From contig NZ_SWBP01000003.1 in NCBI RefSeq assembly GCF_005116455.1, forward strand, positions 62,012 through 126,011: a stretch of DNA of 64,000 bases. Direction: 5' to 3'. This document shows positions 16,123 through 25,375 of the stretch, piece after piece. How positions within the stretch are numbered: position 1 is the first letter of the stretch; each line of letters starts with the position of its first letter. The position numbers and the translations under genes were made by a program. Below the pieces are notes generated by a model. That model saw only the letters and a list, made by a program, of their open reading frames with translations. It had not been told where the DNA came from and searched no databases. The stretch is from Pedobacter cryophilus. Its GTDB lineage: Bacteria > Bacteroidota > Bacteroidia > Sphingobacteriales > Sphingobacteriaceae.

Positions 16123-18621
16123 CTAATCTTTAGTACTTATCCTATCCATCTGTTTTAAAGCTTTAGATAAGTCTGTTTTATTCATTTTGATGTCTTTCCA
16201 GTGATCTTCTCGTTGCTTAATAATTTTTGGGACTGATACGATATTAAACTCATGAAAATCTAAATGCTCATTTACCTCATCCCATTTTAAAGGCATTGAA
16301 ACTGTTGCACCTGGTTTTGGCCGAACAGAATATGGCGCTGCAATGGTTTGACCTCTGTTATTTTGCATAAAATCTAAATAAATCAATCCTTTACGCTTAG
16401 CCGGACTTCTCACCACACTTGTTAATTCGGGTAAATTCTCATTAACCTTATTGGCTATATATTCAGCAAATTTTCTAACTAAACTATATTCATATTCTGC
16501 TGCTAAATAAATATAAATATGTAATCCCGTTGATCCAGAGGTTTTTATAAAAGATGTAATGTCCATTTCATCTAATACCAATTTTGCAGCCAACGCTACT
16601 TCTACAACTTCCGTAAATGGATTTCCATCAGGATCTAAATCAATCACCATAAACTCAGGATGATCTGGTTTTTTGTAAGAACTTAACCAAGGATTAATCT
16701 CAATACAACCTAAATTGGCCATATAAATTAAAGAAGCTTTATCATTACAAACCAAATAATCAATATCCTTATTATTGCTTTCGGAGTGCATTACGGCTGT
16801 TTTTGCCCAACTGGGTAAATGCTTTACCTCAACATCTTTCTGAAAAAAACTGGGTTCTTCGGCCCCATTCGGATGCCTGTTTAAAGAAAGTGGCTTATCC
16901 ATCAAAAATGGCAAAATATAATCGGCAACAGCCTCATAATAATGAATTAAATCTCCTTTGGTGTATCCCTCCTTTTTCCAAAATACTTTCAGAACGTTGG
17001 TTAATTTAACTTTTTTACCGTCGTAAATTCTTTCTTCTTCATTCGCTTTTTCAGGAAAATCATTAGATTCAATTTTTTCTTCTTTCATCACTTCTGAAGG
17101 TGTTTTATCAATTCTTAAACCTTTAAATACCGGATGTCTTAAAAGCCCATCTTTTGTCCATTCAGCATAATTTACCTCGCAAACGTATTGAGGAGTTACC
17201 CATGTCACGTTTTTTTCTTGATTTACTTTCTCTTTAAAGGGTTTATTATCTGTTTTAAGGACACTTAATTTCCCATAAATGTCTTTTAATTTTTGGTCGT
17301 TAAAGCCTGTGCCACAATTACCTATGTATTTAAGTTCATTATTTTTATCATATACTCCTAAAACCAATGCGCCAAAATATTTTCGAGATCCTGCCAAAGC
17401 GGTATAACCACAAATAATAGCATCCTGACTATTGTTTAATTTGAATTTTAACCATGAATTTGTTCTTTTTCCGGCATAATAAACATCATTTGCTTTTTTT
17501 GCGATGATACCCTCCCACTTTTCCTTTTTTGCTTTTTCAAAAAGTTCAATCCCTTTTTCTGGGAGGTGCGGATGGTAAAAAATTTGTGAAAAGGAATAAT
17601 TGCTCAAGAGTTTTGCCAGCAGTTCTTTACGTTTAACGAGTGTTAAATGTGTAATATCATTTCCATTTAAGCTCAATAAATCAAAAACAAAGTATTTTAA
17701 GTGATTGGTTTTATCACCATTCAAATAATTTTGTAACCATTGAAATTGATGCTCGCCATCATCATTTTCGGCTATAATTTCGCCATCTAAAACAGCAATT
17801 TCTTTGATTTTATTAAGTTCTTCACTAATAGATTTGAAATTTTCAGTATATTTTATTCCATTTCTGGATAATAACTCAACCGTTTCACCTGTATAAGCAA
17901 TTATACGGTAACCGTCTAACTTACGCTCAAAAAACCAATCTTTTTCATCAAAAATTGCTGATGAAAGTTTTGCCAACATGGGTTTATAATCATGCTTAGT
18001 TTTTTCAATAATGAGGTTCTCATTTTTTATGATCGCTATATTTTTAACTTTTTTTTTAAAAGCTTTTCCGTTGGCTATAATTTCTTTGGGGATAAGCTTT
18101 TCAATATCAAATTTATCAGCTACTGCAAACTTATCTTGGTGTTTAATTAAAAGCCAACTATTTTGCTCCTCACTTTTTATTTTAACTAATGCAAATTCTC
18201 CTTTTAATATTTTTCCTTTTAATCTGAATTTCAAACTTCCTGTTTCTAATCCTTTGAGTAGCTCCTCTTCATCATTTTCATGCTGTTGTTGTAAAGATTC
18301 ATATTCTCCTTCATCAAAAATATAAACAGTGCCGGCACCATAATTTCCTTTAGGAATTTCTCCTTCAAAAGTTCGGTATTCATAAGGATGATCTTCTACC
18401 ATTACCGCCAATCTTTTGTCTTTTGGATTAAGTGATGGACCTTTAGGAATGGCCCAACTTTTTAAAACGCCACCCATTTCTAATCTAAAATCGTAGTGTA
18501 AATGAGAAGCATCATGCCTTTGAACCACAAATTTTAACCCTTTTTTTGGTTTTGATTTTTGAAATTTAGGCTCAGAAGTGTTAGTGAAATCACGTTTTTC
18601 ATCATAGGTTTTTGTGTTCAT
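16123..18621 (-). CDS. ligD: ATP-dependent DNA ligase LigD (phosphoesterase-ligase-polymerase)
   Basis: This 832-residue protein joins double-strand breaks in bacterial non-homologous end joining. Its domain order is 3'-phosphoesterase at about 30-160 (VQRHDASHLHYDFRLEMGG), ATP-dependent ligase at about 210-510 with adenylated Lys234 in RKLDGYR, then primase-polymerase at about 545-830 (VIDLDPDGNPF and TSGSTGLHIYI). The PE-Lig-Pol order differs from the Pol-PE-Lig order of mycobacterial LigD but is common in other bacteria. The Ku gene lies directly upstream with a 1-nt gap, so the two form a compact NHEJ operon. Confidence 0.96.
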   Translation of the reverse strand: MNTKTYDEKRDFTNTSEPKFQKSKPKKGLKFVVQRHDASHLHYDFRLEMGGVLKSWAIPKGPSLNPKDKRLAVMVEDHPYEYRTFEGEIPKGNYGAGTVYIFDEGEYESLQQQHENDEEELLKGLETGSLKFRLKGKILKGEFALVKIKSEEQNSWLLIKHQDKFAVADKFDIEKLIPKEIIANGKAFKKKVKNIAIIKNENLIIEKTKHDYKPMLAKLSSAIFDEKDWFFERKLDGYRIIAYTGETVELLSRNGIKYTENFKSISEELNKIKEIAVLDGEIIAENDDGEHQFQWLQNYLNGDKTNHLKYFVFDLLSLNGNDITHLTLVKRKELLAKLLSNYSFSQIFYHPHLPEKGIELFEKAKKEKWEGIIAKKANDVYYAGKRTNSWLKFKLNNSQDAIICGYTALAGSRKYFGALVLGVYDKNNELKYIGNCGTGFNDQKLKDIYGKLSVLKTDNKPFKEKVNQEKNVTWVTPQYVCEVNYAEWTKDGLLRHPVFKGLRIDKTPSEVMKEEKIESNDFPEKANEEERIYDGKKVKLTNVLKVFWKKEGYTKGDLIHYYEAVADYILPFLMDKPLSLNRHPNGAEEPSFFQKDVEVKHLPSWAKTAVMHSESNNKDIDYLVCNDKASLIYMANLGCIEINPWLSSYKKPDHPEFMVIDLDPDGNPFTEVVEVALAAKLVLDEMDITSFIKTSGSTGLHIYIYLAAEYEYSLVRKFAEYIANKVNENLPELTSVVRSPAKRKGLIYLDFMQNNRGQTIAAPYSVRPKPGATVSMPLKWDEVNEHLDFHEFNIVSVPKIIKQREDHWKDIKMNKTDLSKALKQMDRISTKD

Positions 18622-18622
18622 G

Positions 18623-19390
18623 TTAAGCTCCTTTCTTATTTAAGCTTTCCAACAATTGTTCGTACAAATCGTCGCTTTTGGCCTTTTTTGGATTAATTTT
18701 TTTAATGGTTGGACGTTTTCCTTGTGCTTTTAATTTGATGATATTCAATAGCTCATCCTGATAATTGTCTTTAAATTTACTGATGTCAAAATCTGAAGTA
18801 TATTGATTAATTAGGGTTAAAGCAACATCTAATTCTCTTTTAGGAATAGTGATTTGATCGGGTAAATTAATTTCTGAAGGACTTTTTATTTCTTGAGCAT
18901 ATCTGATTCGGGAAATAATTAAGACATTATTTTGAGGATAAATCACACATAAATTTTCTTTTTGTCGAAGTACAAAAGATCCCAAACCAGCTAATTTTGA
19001 TTTATTAAGTGCATTTACTAGTAAAGAATAAGCTTTTTGTCCTTGTTTGCTGGGTTCGGCATAATAAGAAGTTTCAAAAAGCATGGGGTTAATATCTTCC
19101 TTTTTAACAAAGCTTTGAATGTCTATTACTTTTGTCTTTTCTGGGCTTGCATCTTCAAAATCTTGCTCTTCTAAAATCACATATTGCTCTTTTAATTGAT
19201 AGCCTTTAACAATTTTTTCATAAGGAACTTCCTCATTAGTTTTCTCATTTACTCGTTTAAATCTAATGCGAGAATGATCTCGGCCATCTAACATATCTAA
19301 ATCTAAACCGCTACTTTCTATAGCCGAATAAAGTTTAATTGGGATATTAACTAAACCAAAGTTAATAGAGCCATTCCAGATAGAACGCAT
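18623..19390 (-). CDS. ku: Ku protein, non-homologous end joining
   Basis: This 255-residue protein is the homodimeric bacterial Ku that binds DNA ends and recruits LigD. The N-terminus MRSIWNGSINFGLVNIPIKLYSAIE is the family signature. KAYSLLVNALNKSKLAGLGSFVLRQKENLCVIYP and ELDVALTLINQYTSDFD are further conserved blocks. The tail is short and lysine-rich (RPTIKKINPKKAKSDDLYEQLL). It is the first gene of the ku-ligD operon; a terminator-bearing 320-bp gap separates it from ppc. Confidence 0.96.
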   Translation of the reverse strand: MRSIWNGSINFGLVNIPIKLYSAIESSGLDLDMLDGRDHSRIRFKRVNEKTNEEVPYEKIVKGYQLKEQYVILEEQDFEDASPEKTKVIDIQSFVKKEDINPMLFETSYYAEPSKQGQKAYSLLVNALNKSKLAGLGSFVLRQKENLCVIYPQNNVLIISRIRYAQEIKSPSEINLPDQITIPKRELDVALTLINQYTSDFDISKFKDNYQDELLNIIKLKAQGKRPTIKKINPKKAKSDDLYEQLLESLNKKGA

Positions 19391-19433
19391 AGTAAATGAG
19401 CTGTTTGATGATTACCTGACTCAATATTTATTC

Positions 19434-19466
19434 CAAAAAAAAAGCGTCCATTTTTGGGCGCTTTTG
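19434..19466 (-). terminator. Terminator downstream of ppc
   Basis: AAAGCGTCCA (19441-19450) and TGGGCGCTTT (19455-19464) form a stem with one G-T pair. On the minus strand it is followed by about ten T (A-run at 19434-19443), as expected for an intrinsic terminator. It may act in both directions. The 320-bp gap holds no gene. Confidence 0.7.
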
Positions 19467-19482
19467 TGTTTTTTTGATGCTT

Positions 19483-19528
19483 AGATTTGTCAACTCTCTA
19501 ATTATGTGGCAAGAGAGTTGACAAATCT
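19483..19528. repeat. Perfect 17-bp inverted repeat with 12-nt loop
   Basis: AGATTTGTCAACTCTCT at 19483-19499 and its exact complement at 19512-19528 flank a 12-nt loop. The hairpin is far stronger than the nearby terminator and has no T-run on the plus strand beyond CTTTT. It may be a REP-type element, a miniature inverted-repeat element or a second terminator. Confidence 0.7.
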
Positions 19529-19555
19529 TTTCAATATTTTTTCATGTTTTAAGTT

Positions 19556-19680
19556 TTGCGTTAACGATTGAAGCGCCATCCTTTTTATTGTGCGCCCTTC
19601 GACTCCGCTCAGGGTGACAATAAAAAGATACCTTGCCTGCGGCAGGCAGGTAGCGAAAAGCGTGTTAAAACGCCCAAATC
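19556..19680. repeat. Compound REP-like element
   Basis: CTTTTTATTGT (about 19580-19590) and ACAATAAAAAG form an outer stem around CCCTTCGACTCCGCTCAGGG, whose CCCT and AGGG ends pair as an inner stem. A GCCTGCGGCAGGC palindrome follows near 19635-19648. The CTTCGACTCCGCTCAGGGTGA phrase is, from memory, a widespread intergenic repeat in Bacteroidota. No gene is present. Confidence 0.6.
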
Positions 19681-19710
19681 AGTATTAATAAAATAACCTA
19701 ATTATTTGGC

Positions 19711-22299
19711 TTATGCCGAATTTCTTGCTGCATTTACAATTCCGTAAAGTGTACGTAAAATAAGTTTATTGTAAACCAATTTCTCTTTCTCGGTAGTTTT
19801 AGGATCTAAACTTTTTATAATAGCATAACGCTGAATAATTACTAATGGTAAGGTTATTTTCTCTCTAACAGAGATGGATTGCTTGTCTGTTGGATATTTT
19901 TCCATCAATTCTGTAGTATCTGTTAAATCTAATACTAAGCTTTCTGTTAAATCATATTCGGCTTTAAGCATTGTCCAAAATTCGCCAAAAGTTTCATCGT
20001 CTTTTAAATAAGCAGTTAATCTAAAATCAGCTTTACTCATAGACATCATACAATTGTCTATTACTGTTTTAAAGAAGCCCGAATTTTTGTACAAACTTTT
20101 TGCACTTTCCCAGTTTCCATCTTGTTTTATGGCTTTTAAAGCCGTCCCTACTCCATAAAAACCTGGAATGTTTTGTTTTAACTGACTCCATGATGTTACA
20201 AAACTGATGGCTCTTAAATCCTCTAATTTAAGTTCTGTATCGGTATTTCTTTTTACTGGCCTGCTGCTGATGTTGATTTCAGAAAGCATTTTTAGCGGAC
20301 TTTGAACCTCTAAAAACTTTAAGAATAAAGGATGCTTTCTTAAGGCCATAAAAGATGCGTAGCTCTTATCTGCCATTTGGGCAAAAAGTTGCTTTTCATC
20401 TTCAGCCATGGTATTTACATTTTGCCTTTCTAAGGCCGAAGTAATACCAGCATGAATTAACTGTTCCATGTTATTGGTAGAACTTTCAAATGTGCCAAAA
20501 TGAGAGCTAATGGTTTGCCCTTGAACCGTAATTTGTATTTGCTTATTGGCTACATCTTTACCAAAAGAAGCATAAAACTTATGTGTTTTACCTCCACCTC
20601 TAGACGGCGGACCTCCTCTCCCATCAAAAAATGCTAAATCTATCCCGTTTGATCTTGAAACTGCTGTTAAATTAGCTTTTGCATCATAAATAGACCAATT
20701 AGCCATTAAATAACCGCCATCTTTAGTACTGTCAGAAAAGCCAAGCATAATTACCTGACGGTTTTTTCTGATCTCTAAATGCTTTTGATAAACAGGATGC
20801 TGATACAAGCTTTTCATAATTTCATCAGCCACTTTTAAATCATCAATGGTTTCAAAAAGTGGAACAAAATCTATATCTAACTCGTCCATTTGCCAACCGC
20901 TCCATAAAAAAAGCTGCATTAATTGTAAAATATCAGATGCTTTTTGGCAATTGCTAATAATGAAACGATGACAAGCTCTTTTGCCATTTTTGCTTTGCAT
21001 TTCTTTAATTAGTCTAATCACTTCTAAGCTATCAATGCTTAAATCAGCAAAGTGATCAAATGATTTAAAATCAGCGGTTTGTAATGGTATGGCAGCAATC
21101 TTTTCTGCTTCAGAAAGCGAAGAATAATTTGCCGGAACTTTATCTTTTAATAAATCTGTTGCTATACATTCTTCAAATAACGCTCTTAGGACACGGCTAT
21201 CTTGTCTGATATCTAATGACGCAAAATGACATCCAAAAAGTTTCACTTTCCATATCATATCATCTACTATATCAGTAAATAAGCTATCGTGATAAGTGGC
21301 TAAAACTTCTCTAATGTTTCTTAAATTTTGTAAAAGTTCTTCTTTGATATCTTTTTCTTCAGGCTGAGAATCAAAAGCGTTTTTATAGATGAGTTTTTCT
21401 AAAACATCCATGTATTTGTCTACCCCGTTAAAAGTAACGCGGCGTTTCATGTTTTTAAAATCTCGGTAATAGCATCTAAACAAAGCTTTTCTTAAAAAAG
21501 AAGAAACTTGTCTGGTAGTGTCGGCAGTTACAAATGGGTTACCATCTCTATCGCCACCTGGCCAAAAACCTAATTCAATTAAACTATGGTTACCTAAATT
21601 AAGTTTAAAAACTTCTTCTAAATTGCTATGAACGTTAGAGGCTGTTTGATATAAAATATTTTCTAAATACCAGTTTAAGCTGATGGCTTCATCTACTGGA
21701 GTTGGTTTTTTCTTTTTAAAGAAAGGAGTTTTGCCAAGCTGCTGTAAAAGTAAATTAATGGCACTTACATCATTTATTTTGATAGCCTCGGTTAAGTCGG
21801 TCATGATTCCTAAAACCGGACCGGGATAAAATTGAGTGGGGTGAGCGGTTAAAACTAATCTTAACTTAAACTCGCTTAAACAATCTTGAATTCTTTTGTA
21901 CAGATTTTCATCTTCTAAAGCCTTACTCATTAAGTTGCTTAATGAACCCGCCTCATCAAAACCGTTTACTTTTGAAAATGCGGCATCTTCTACCGCATCA
22001 AACAATACAACTTGGCGTTCTATGTATTGTATAAAGCGAAATAATAAATCAATAATCTCTTGTTGATCTGTTAACCCTTTTTGTTTGGTAAAAAAAGTTG
22101 AAATAATTTCATCGGGTCTTAAATGTTGTTCAATTCCTTCTTCACAATGGTTAAAGAAATATGGCAATGCTAAACCCGTATTTTTTACCGTGTAAAATGG
22201 TAAAGTTAAAAACAGACTATTGTAAAGTTCAAATTTTGTGGTGACCTCATTTTTGAAGACCATTTTTTTTGAACCTAATGGAGTGATAAGTTTCGACAT
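19711..22299 (-). CDS. ppc: Phosphoenolpyruvate carboxylase
   Basis: This 862-residue cytosolic enzyme carboxylates PEP to oxaloacetate to refill the TCA cycle. The catalytic His is in VLTAHPTQFYPG; GFWPGGDRDGNPFVT, MLGFSDSTKDGGYLMANW and FFDGRGGPPSRGGGKTH are the substrate and mobile-loop motifs. The Bacteroidota form is slightly shorter than the E. coli enzyme (about 880). I start it at ATG 22299 (MSKLITPLGS) and not at the in-frame GTG at 22317. It is a single gene ending at the terminator at 19.4 kb. Confidence 0.95.
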   Translation of the reverse strand: MSKLITPLGSKKMVFKNEVTTKFELYNSLFLTLPFYTVKNTGLALPYFFNHCEEGIEQHLRPDEIISTFFTKQKGLTDQQEIIDLLFRFIQYIERQVVLFDAVEDAAFSKVNGFDEAGSLSNLMSKALEDENLYKRIQDCLSEFKLRLVLTAHPTQFYPGPVLGIMTDLTEAIKINDVSAINLLLQQLGKTPFFKKKKPTPVDEAISLNWYLENILYQTASNVHSNLEEVFKLNLGNHSLIELGFWPGGDRDGNPFVTADTTRQVSSFLRKALFRCYYRDFKNMKRRVTFNGVDKYMDVLEKLIYKNAFDSQPEEKDIKEELLQNLRNIREVLATYHDSLFTDIVDDMIWKVKLFGCHFASLDIRQDSRVLRALFEECIATDLLKDKVPANYSSLSEAEKIAAIPLQTADFKSFDHFADLSIDSLEVIRLIKEMQSKNGKRACHRFIISNCQKASDILQLMQLFLWSGWQMDELDIDFVPLFETIDDLKVADEIMKSLYQHPVYQKHLEIRKNRQVIMLGFSDSTKDGGYLMANWSIYDAKANLTAVSRSNGIDLAFFDGRGGPPSRGGGKTHKFYASFGKDVANKQIQITVQGQTISSHFGTFESSTNNMEQLIHAGITSALERQNVNTMAEDEKQLFAQMADKSYASFMALRKHPLFLKFLEVQSPLKMLSEINISSRPVKRNTDTELKLEDLRAISFVTSWSQLKQNIPGFYGVGTALKAIKQDGNWESAKSLYKNSGFFKTVIDNCMMSMSKADFRLTAYLKDDETFGEFWTMLKAEYDLTESLVLDLTDTTELMEKYPTDKQSISVREKITLPLVIIQRYAIIKSLDPKTTEKEKLVYNKLILRTLYGIVNAARNSA

Positions 22300-22546
22300 G
22301 ATGTGTGAAAAATACACTAATCTTTAGTTTTAAGCAAATAAAACAATAAAAAAGACCGAGAACGATTTCGGACTATGGTAGTTTTATTGCTTAAGATAGA
22401 TATGAAGGCAATAATGATGGTATTATAATTAAGCGATTAAACGCTATTTAAAGTGTTTTGTAATTTTTTTTTTAAAAATTAATATTCTGATGTTGAATTG
22501 TTTACCTCCCATAAGTGAGAAAATAGTATACGAATTGAAAAAAATA

Positions 22547-22577
22547 TTTGTGATAATGATTCCCTTTTGTACTTTTG
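22547..22577 (+). promoter_or_regulatory. Promoter of tRNA-Ser
   Basis: TTTG at 22547-22550, a 19-nt spacer and TACTTTTG at 22570-22577 match the Bacteroidota -33/-7 consensus (TTTG, N19-21, TAnnTTTG) exactly. Transcription should start within a few bases of the tRNA 5' end at 22582, so there is almost no 5' leader. Confidence 0.85.
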
Positions 22578-22581
22578 TCGC

Positions 22582-22668
22582 GGAGAGTTGGCAGAGTGGT
22601 CGATTGCGGCAGTCTTGAAAACTGTTGATCTGTTAAAGGGTCCGCGGGTTCGAATCCCCCACTCTCCG
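22582..22668 (+). tRNA. tRNA-Ser(UGA)
   Basis: GGAGAGT (22582-22588) and ACTCTCC (22661-22667) form the acceptor stem, with discriminator G at 22668. The anticodon stem GCAGT/ACTGT encloses the loop CTTGAAA, giving anticodon TGA. A long variable arm (TGATCTGTTAAAGGGTCC region) marks a class II serine tRNA. The T arm GCGGG-TTCGAAT-CCCCC has one C-C mismatch. CCA is not encoded; GCT follows. The 3' end is repeated at 33390-33404, which suggests use as an integration site. Confidence 0.96.
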
Positions 22669-22692
22669 CTAAAATGTGTATCAAAACACGCC

Positions 22693-22727
22693 AAAAGCCT
22701 GCAAATCAAATGATTGCAGGCTTTTTT
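22693..22727 (+). terminator. Terminator downstream of tRNA-Ser
   Basis: AAAAGCCTGCAA (22693-22704) pairs perfectly with TTGCAGGCTTTT (22714-22725), followed by more T. If the island model is right, this terminator came with the inserted DNA and the original one is at 33424-33450. Confidence 0.88.
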
Positions 22728-22918
22728 GTTTAATCAGAACTATCAAGAAATATACTCTTTTTTAGCTAAAAAATGGATTTTAAAGAGAGTTCACTGATTG
22801 TTTATCATCTGCTCACCAGAAAGCGTGTAACATATTGTTTATCAACATTTTAATTGCTTGATCATCTTGAATTACTTAGGCTACAAGGGTAAATTTGTTT
22901 AATTTAAACTGTACAAAA

Positions 22919-23150
22919 GTGAGTAAATTAATGTGTCTACTTTTCTACTTGAAAAAGCCAAAAAACTATCAATATGGTTCTCAACCTGTCTATTTAAGGA
23001 TTACCATCGATAAAAAAAAGAGCTGAGCTCTCTTTAGGTCGAGAATGCGAACCGCATTTATGGTCTAGAAAAGCCAACAGAGCTTAAGGTAAAAGTGAGT
23101 TCTTTAGAACCCTCAATGCTTTTATTTATCAGTTTCAATTCAAGAGATAA
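22919..23150 (+). pseudogene. Tyrosine integrase N-terminal remnant, frameshifted and truncated
   Basis: From GTG 22919 or ATG 22931 the frame reads LKKPKNYQYGSQPVYLRITI, which matches the N-terminal arm-binding domain of Bacteroidota tyrosine integrases. The frame breaks in a run of eight A at 23012-23019. Removing one A restores AELSLGRECEPHLWSRKANRA, the next conserved block. A stop (TAA 23184-counterpart at about 23084) then interrupts it, and GKSEFFRTLNAFIYQFQ continues in the same frame to TAA at 23148-23150. The core-binding and catalytic domains are absent. It lies 250 nt from the tRNA, where integrases of tRNA-targeting elements usually sit. Confidence 0.7.
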
Positions 23151-23151
23151 A

Positions 23152-23401
23152 AGGAAAATATTTTCCTCTTTATCTCAATTAATTAATGTAAAAACTTAAT
23201 ATTAGATATTTATAGATAAACTCTTTTATAGGCTTGTTATTTACAATATTATAGGATTATTAGTAATTCGGATATACAAAAATATTAAATATCTAAAGTT
23301 AACATCAAAGTCTTTATCTCTTTATCATATAAAGGATTATTCTAAGACCTAAAAATTCTAAATTAATTCAGAATTGAGTTGCATATTTACCCTTAAAAAG
23401 G
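23152..23401. other. Non-coding AT-rich stretch before the LTA-synthase gene
   Basis: No reading frame is supported. A perfect 16-bp palindrome AGGAAAATATTTTCCT lies at 23152-23167, directly after the integrase remnant. The rest is AT-rich and must contain the promoter of the next gene, but no TAnnTTTG box with proper spacing was found. Confidence 0.4.
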
Positions 23402-25357
23402 ATGTTCAATTCAATTCTAAAAAACCGGTTCAGTTTATTCATTTCATTTGCAATTTTCTTTTTAAGCTTTTCATTTATTGTTAGGAGTATATTATTAGTT
23501 ATTTCCTATAGCAAAGCTGATTTTATAATTCTAAATCTATTAGAAATTTATACCAAAGGCTTTATTTATGATTTTGGTGTAAGCCTTTATTTTTCCTTTT
23601 TTTATATCTGCTTTATCGTTCTTATTCCACAAAAATTTAACAACTCGCTATTCAATAAAATAGGCACTTACTTTTTCCTTTTTTTAATGGTAATGATTAG
23701 TCTTTTCACCTTTTTTGCTGAACTTACTTTTTGGCAAGAATTTGAAAGTCGCTTTAATTTTATAGCTGTTGATTATTTAATTTATACATATGAAGTAATT
23801 AATAACATCAATGAATCTTATCCACTTCCTATTTTAATAGGATCTGTTATCGGTTTAACCATTATTGTGCTTTATACCTTTAGTAAATTGCATCTATTCG
23901 ATTTTACTTTTAAAAGCGAAACCAGATTTAAACCTAGGCTTGTTGCTTTTTCAATCATACTCATCACACTATTTTGCTATTCCTTTTTTATCACTAATTC
24001 TTGGGCAGAAAAAGGTGATAACCGATATAAAAATGAATTGGCTAAAGCTGGCGTTTATTCATTCTTCTCTGCTTTCAAAAACAACGAATTAAACTATCAA
24101 GAATTTTATTCTTTATTAAATGATGATGAAGCCTTTAGGGATATTAAAGCGCAATTGAATATCCAACAGGAAAATCAATTCAAAGCTAAATCTATCCATC
24201 GTTATATTAAAAGTACACATACCGAACAGCAGCCCAATGTAATCATGATTACCATTGAAAGTTTCAGTGCTGATTTTATGAATCATTTTGGGAATACACG
24301 AAACATCACACCCAATTTAGATTTGCTGGCAGATAGTAGCATTTTGTTTACCGACATGTATGCAACTGGTACGCGTACAGTTAGAGGGATGGAAGCATTG
24401 ACATTGGCTATACCACCAACACCAGGGAGCAGTATTGTTAGACGCCCAAACAACAATCATTTATTTACTATAGGCTCTGTTTTTGAAAACAAAGGTTATC
24501 AATCTACTTTTTTCTATGGGGGCGACGGCTATTTTGATAACATGAACCAATATTTTAGTGGCAATGGGTATGATATTGTTGATAGAGGAAGAAACTTAAC
24601 GGTAGGCGATAAATACGAGACTAATAGAAAATTGATACCCGATGAAGAAGTGAGTTTTGAAAACGCTTGGGGTATAAGTGATGGAGATTTATACAATCAA
24701 GTAATTAAAGATGCTGATTTAAAGTTTAGCCACCACCAAAAGTTTTATGATTTTGTGATGACCACCTCTAACCACAGGCCATTTACCTATCCATCAGGAA
24801 AAATTGATATCCCATCAGGTAGCGGAAGAGAAGGAGCAGTAAAATATACTGATTATGCCATAGGCGATTTCATCAATAAAATTAAAAACAAAGCTTGGTT
24901 TAAAAATACTGTAATCATTTTTGTTGCCGACCATTGTGCCAGTAGTGCGGGTAAAAACGAGATAGATATTTCTAAATATCATATTCCGTGTATGATTTAT
25001 AACTTAAAAGGCACAGCTCATCAAAACATTAACCAAATGACTTCTCAAATAGATTTGTATCCAACTCTGTTTGATTTATTAGGATGGAATTATGATAGTA
25101 ATTTTTATGGTTTAAACGCTTTAGTACAAAATTATTCGCCAAGAATAATTTTAGGTACTTATCAAAAATTAGCCTATATGAAAAAAGATAGTTTAGTGAT
25201 TTTGAGTCCTCAACGCCAAGTAGAAACATATATTTATAATAAAGAAAGTAACGAGCAAAAGCCGGCCCATTTTCCAAAACCAATAATCAAGCATGCCATT
25301 GCTAATTATCAAACAGCTTATGATTTATTTAAAAATGACGGTTTAAAAATAAAGTAA
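23402..25357 (+). CDS. LTA-synthase-like membrane sulfatase
   Basis: This 651-residue protein has five N-terminal membrane helices (to about residue 200) and a periplasmic sulfatase-fold domain. NVIMITIESFSADFMNHFG gives the first metal-binding Glu, TGTRTVRGMEAL the nucleophile Thr, and FVADHCASS the Asp-His metal ligands. The family (LtaS/OpgB type) transfers phosphoglycerol or similar groups from lipids. In Gram-negative Bacteroidota the acceptor is probably a periplasmic glycan or envelope lipid, since no lipoteichoic acid is made. It heads a run of co-oriented genes; the PAP2 gene follows 18 nt later. Confidence 0.88.
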   Translation: MFNSILKNRFSLFISFAIFFLSFSFIVRSILLVISYSKADFIILNLLEIYTKGFIYDFGVSLYFSFFYICFIVLIPQKFNNSLFNKIGTYFFLFLMVMISLFTFFAELTFWQEFESRFNFIAVDYLIYTYEVINNINESYPLPILIGSVIGLTIIVLYTFSKLHLFDFTFKSETRFKPRLVAFSIILITLFCYSFFITNSWAEKGDNRYKNELAKAGVYSFFSAFKNNELNYQEFYSLLNDDEAFRDIKAQLNIQQENQFKAKSIHRYIKSTHTEQQPNVIMITIESFSADFMNHFGNTRNITPNLDLLADSSILFTDMYATGTRTVRGMEALTLAIPPTPGSSIVRRPNNNHLFTIGSVFENKGYQSTFFYGGDGYFDNMNQYFSGNGYDIVDRGRNLTVGDKYETNRKLIPDEEVSFENAWGISDGDLYNQVIKDADLKFSHHQKFYDFVMTTSNHRPFTYPSGKIDIPSGSGREGAVKYTDYAIGDFINKIKNKAWFKNTVIIFVADHCASSAGKNEIDISKYHIPCMIYNLKGTAHQNINQMTSQIDLYPTLFDLLGWNYDSNFYGLNALVQNYSPRIILGTYQKLAYMKKDSLVILSPQRQVETYIYNKESNEQKPAHFPKPIIKHAIANYQTAYDLFKNDGLKIK

Positions 25358-25375
25358 AAATATATTTTTATTGTG

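Noticed and set aside
22479-22709. Open frames on the minus strand over tRNA-Ser reading like SGGFEPADP
   Set aside because: They are translations of the tRNA antisense strand, a known annotation artefact; the tRNA structure is unambiguous.
23402-25357. True lipoteichoic acid synthesis
   Set aside because: The other envelope genes (TonB receptor, Omp85 barrel, LpxL) show a Gram-negative cell; the family name does not fix the product.
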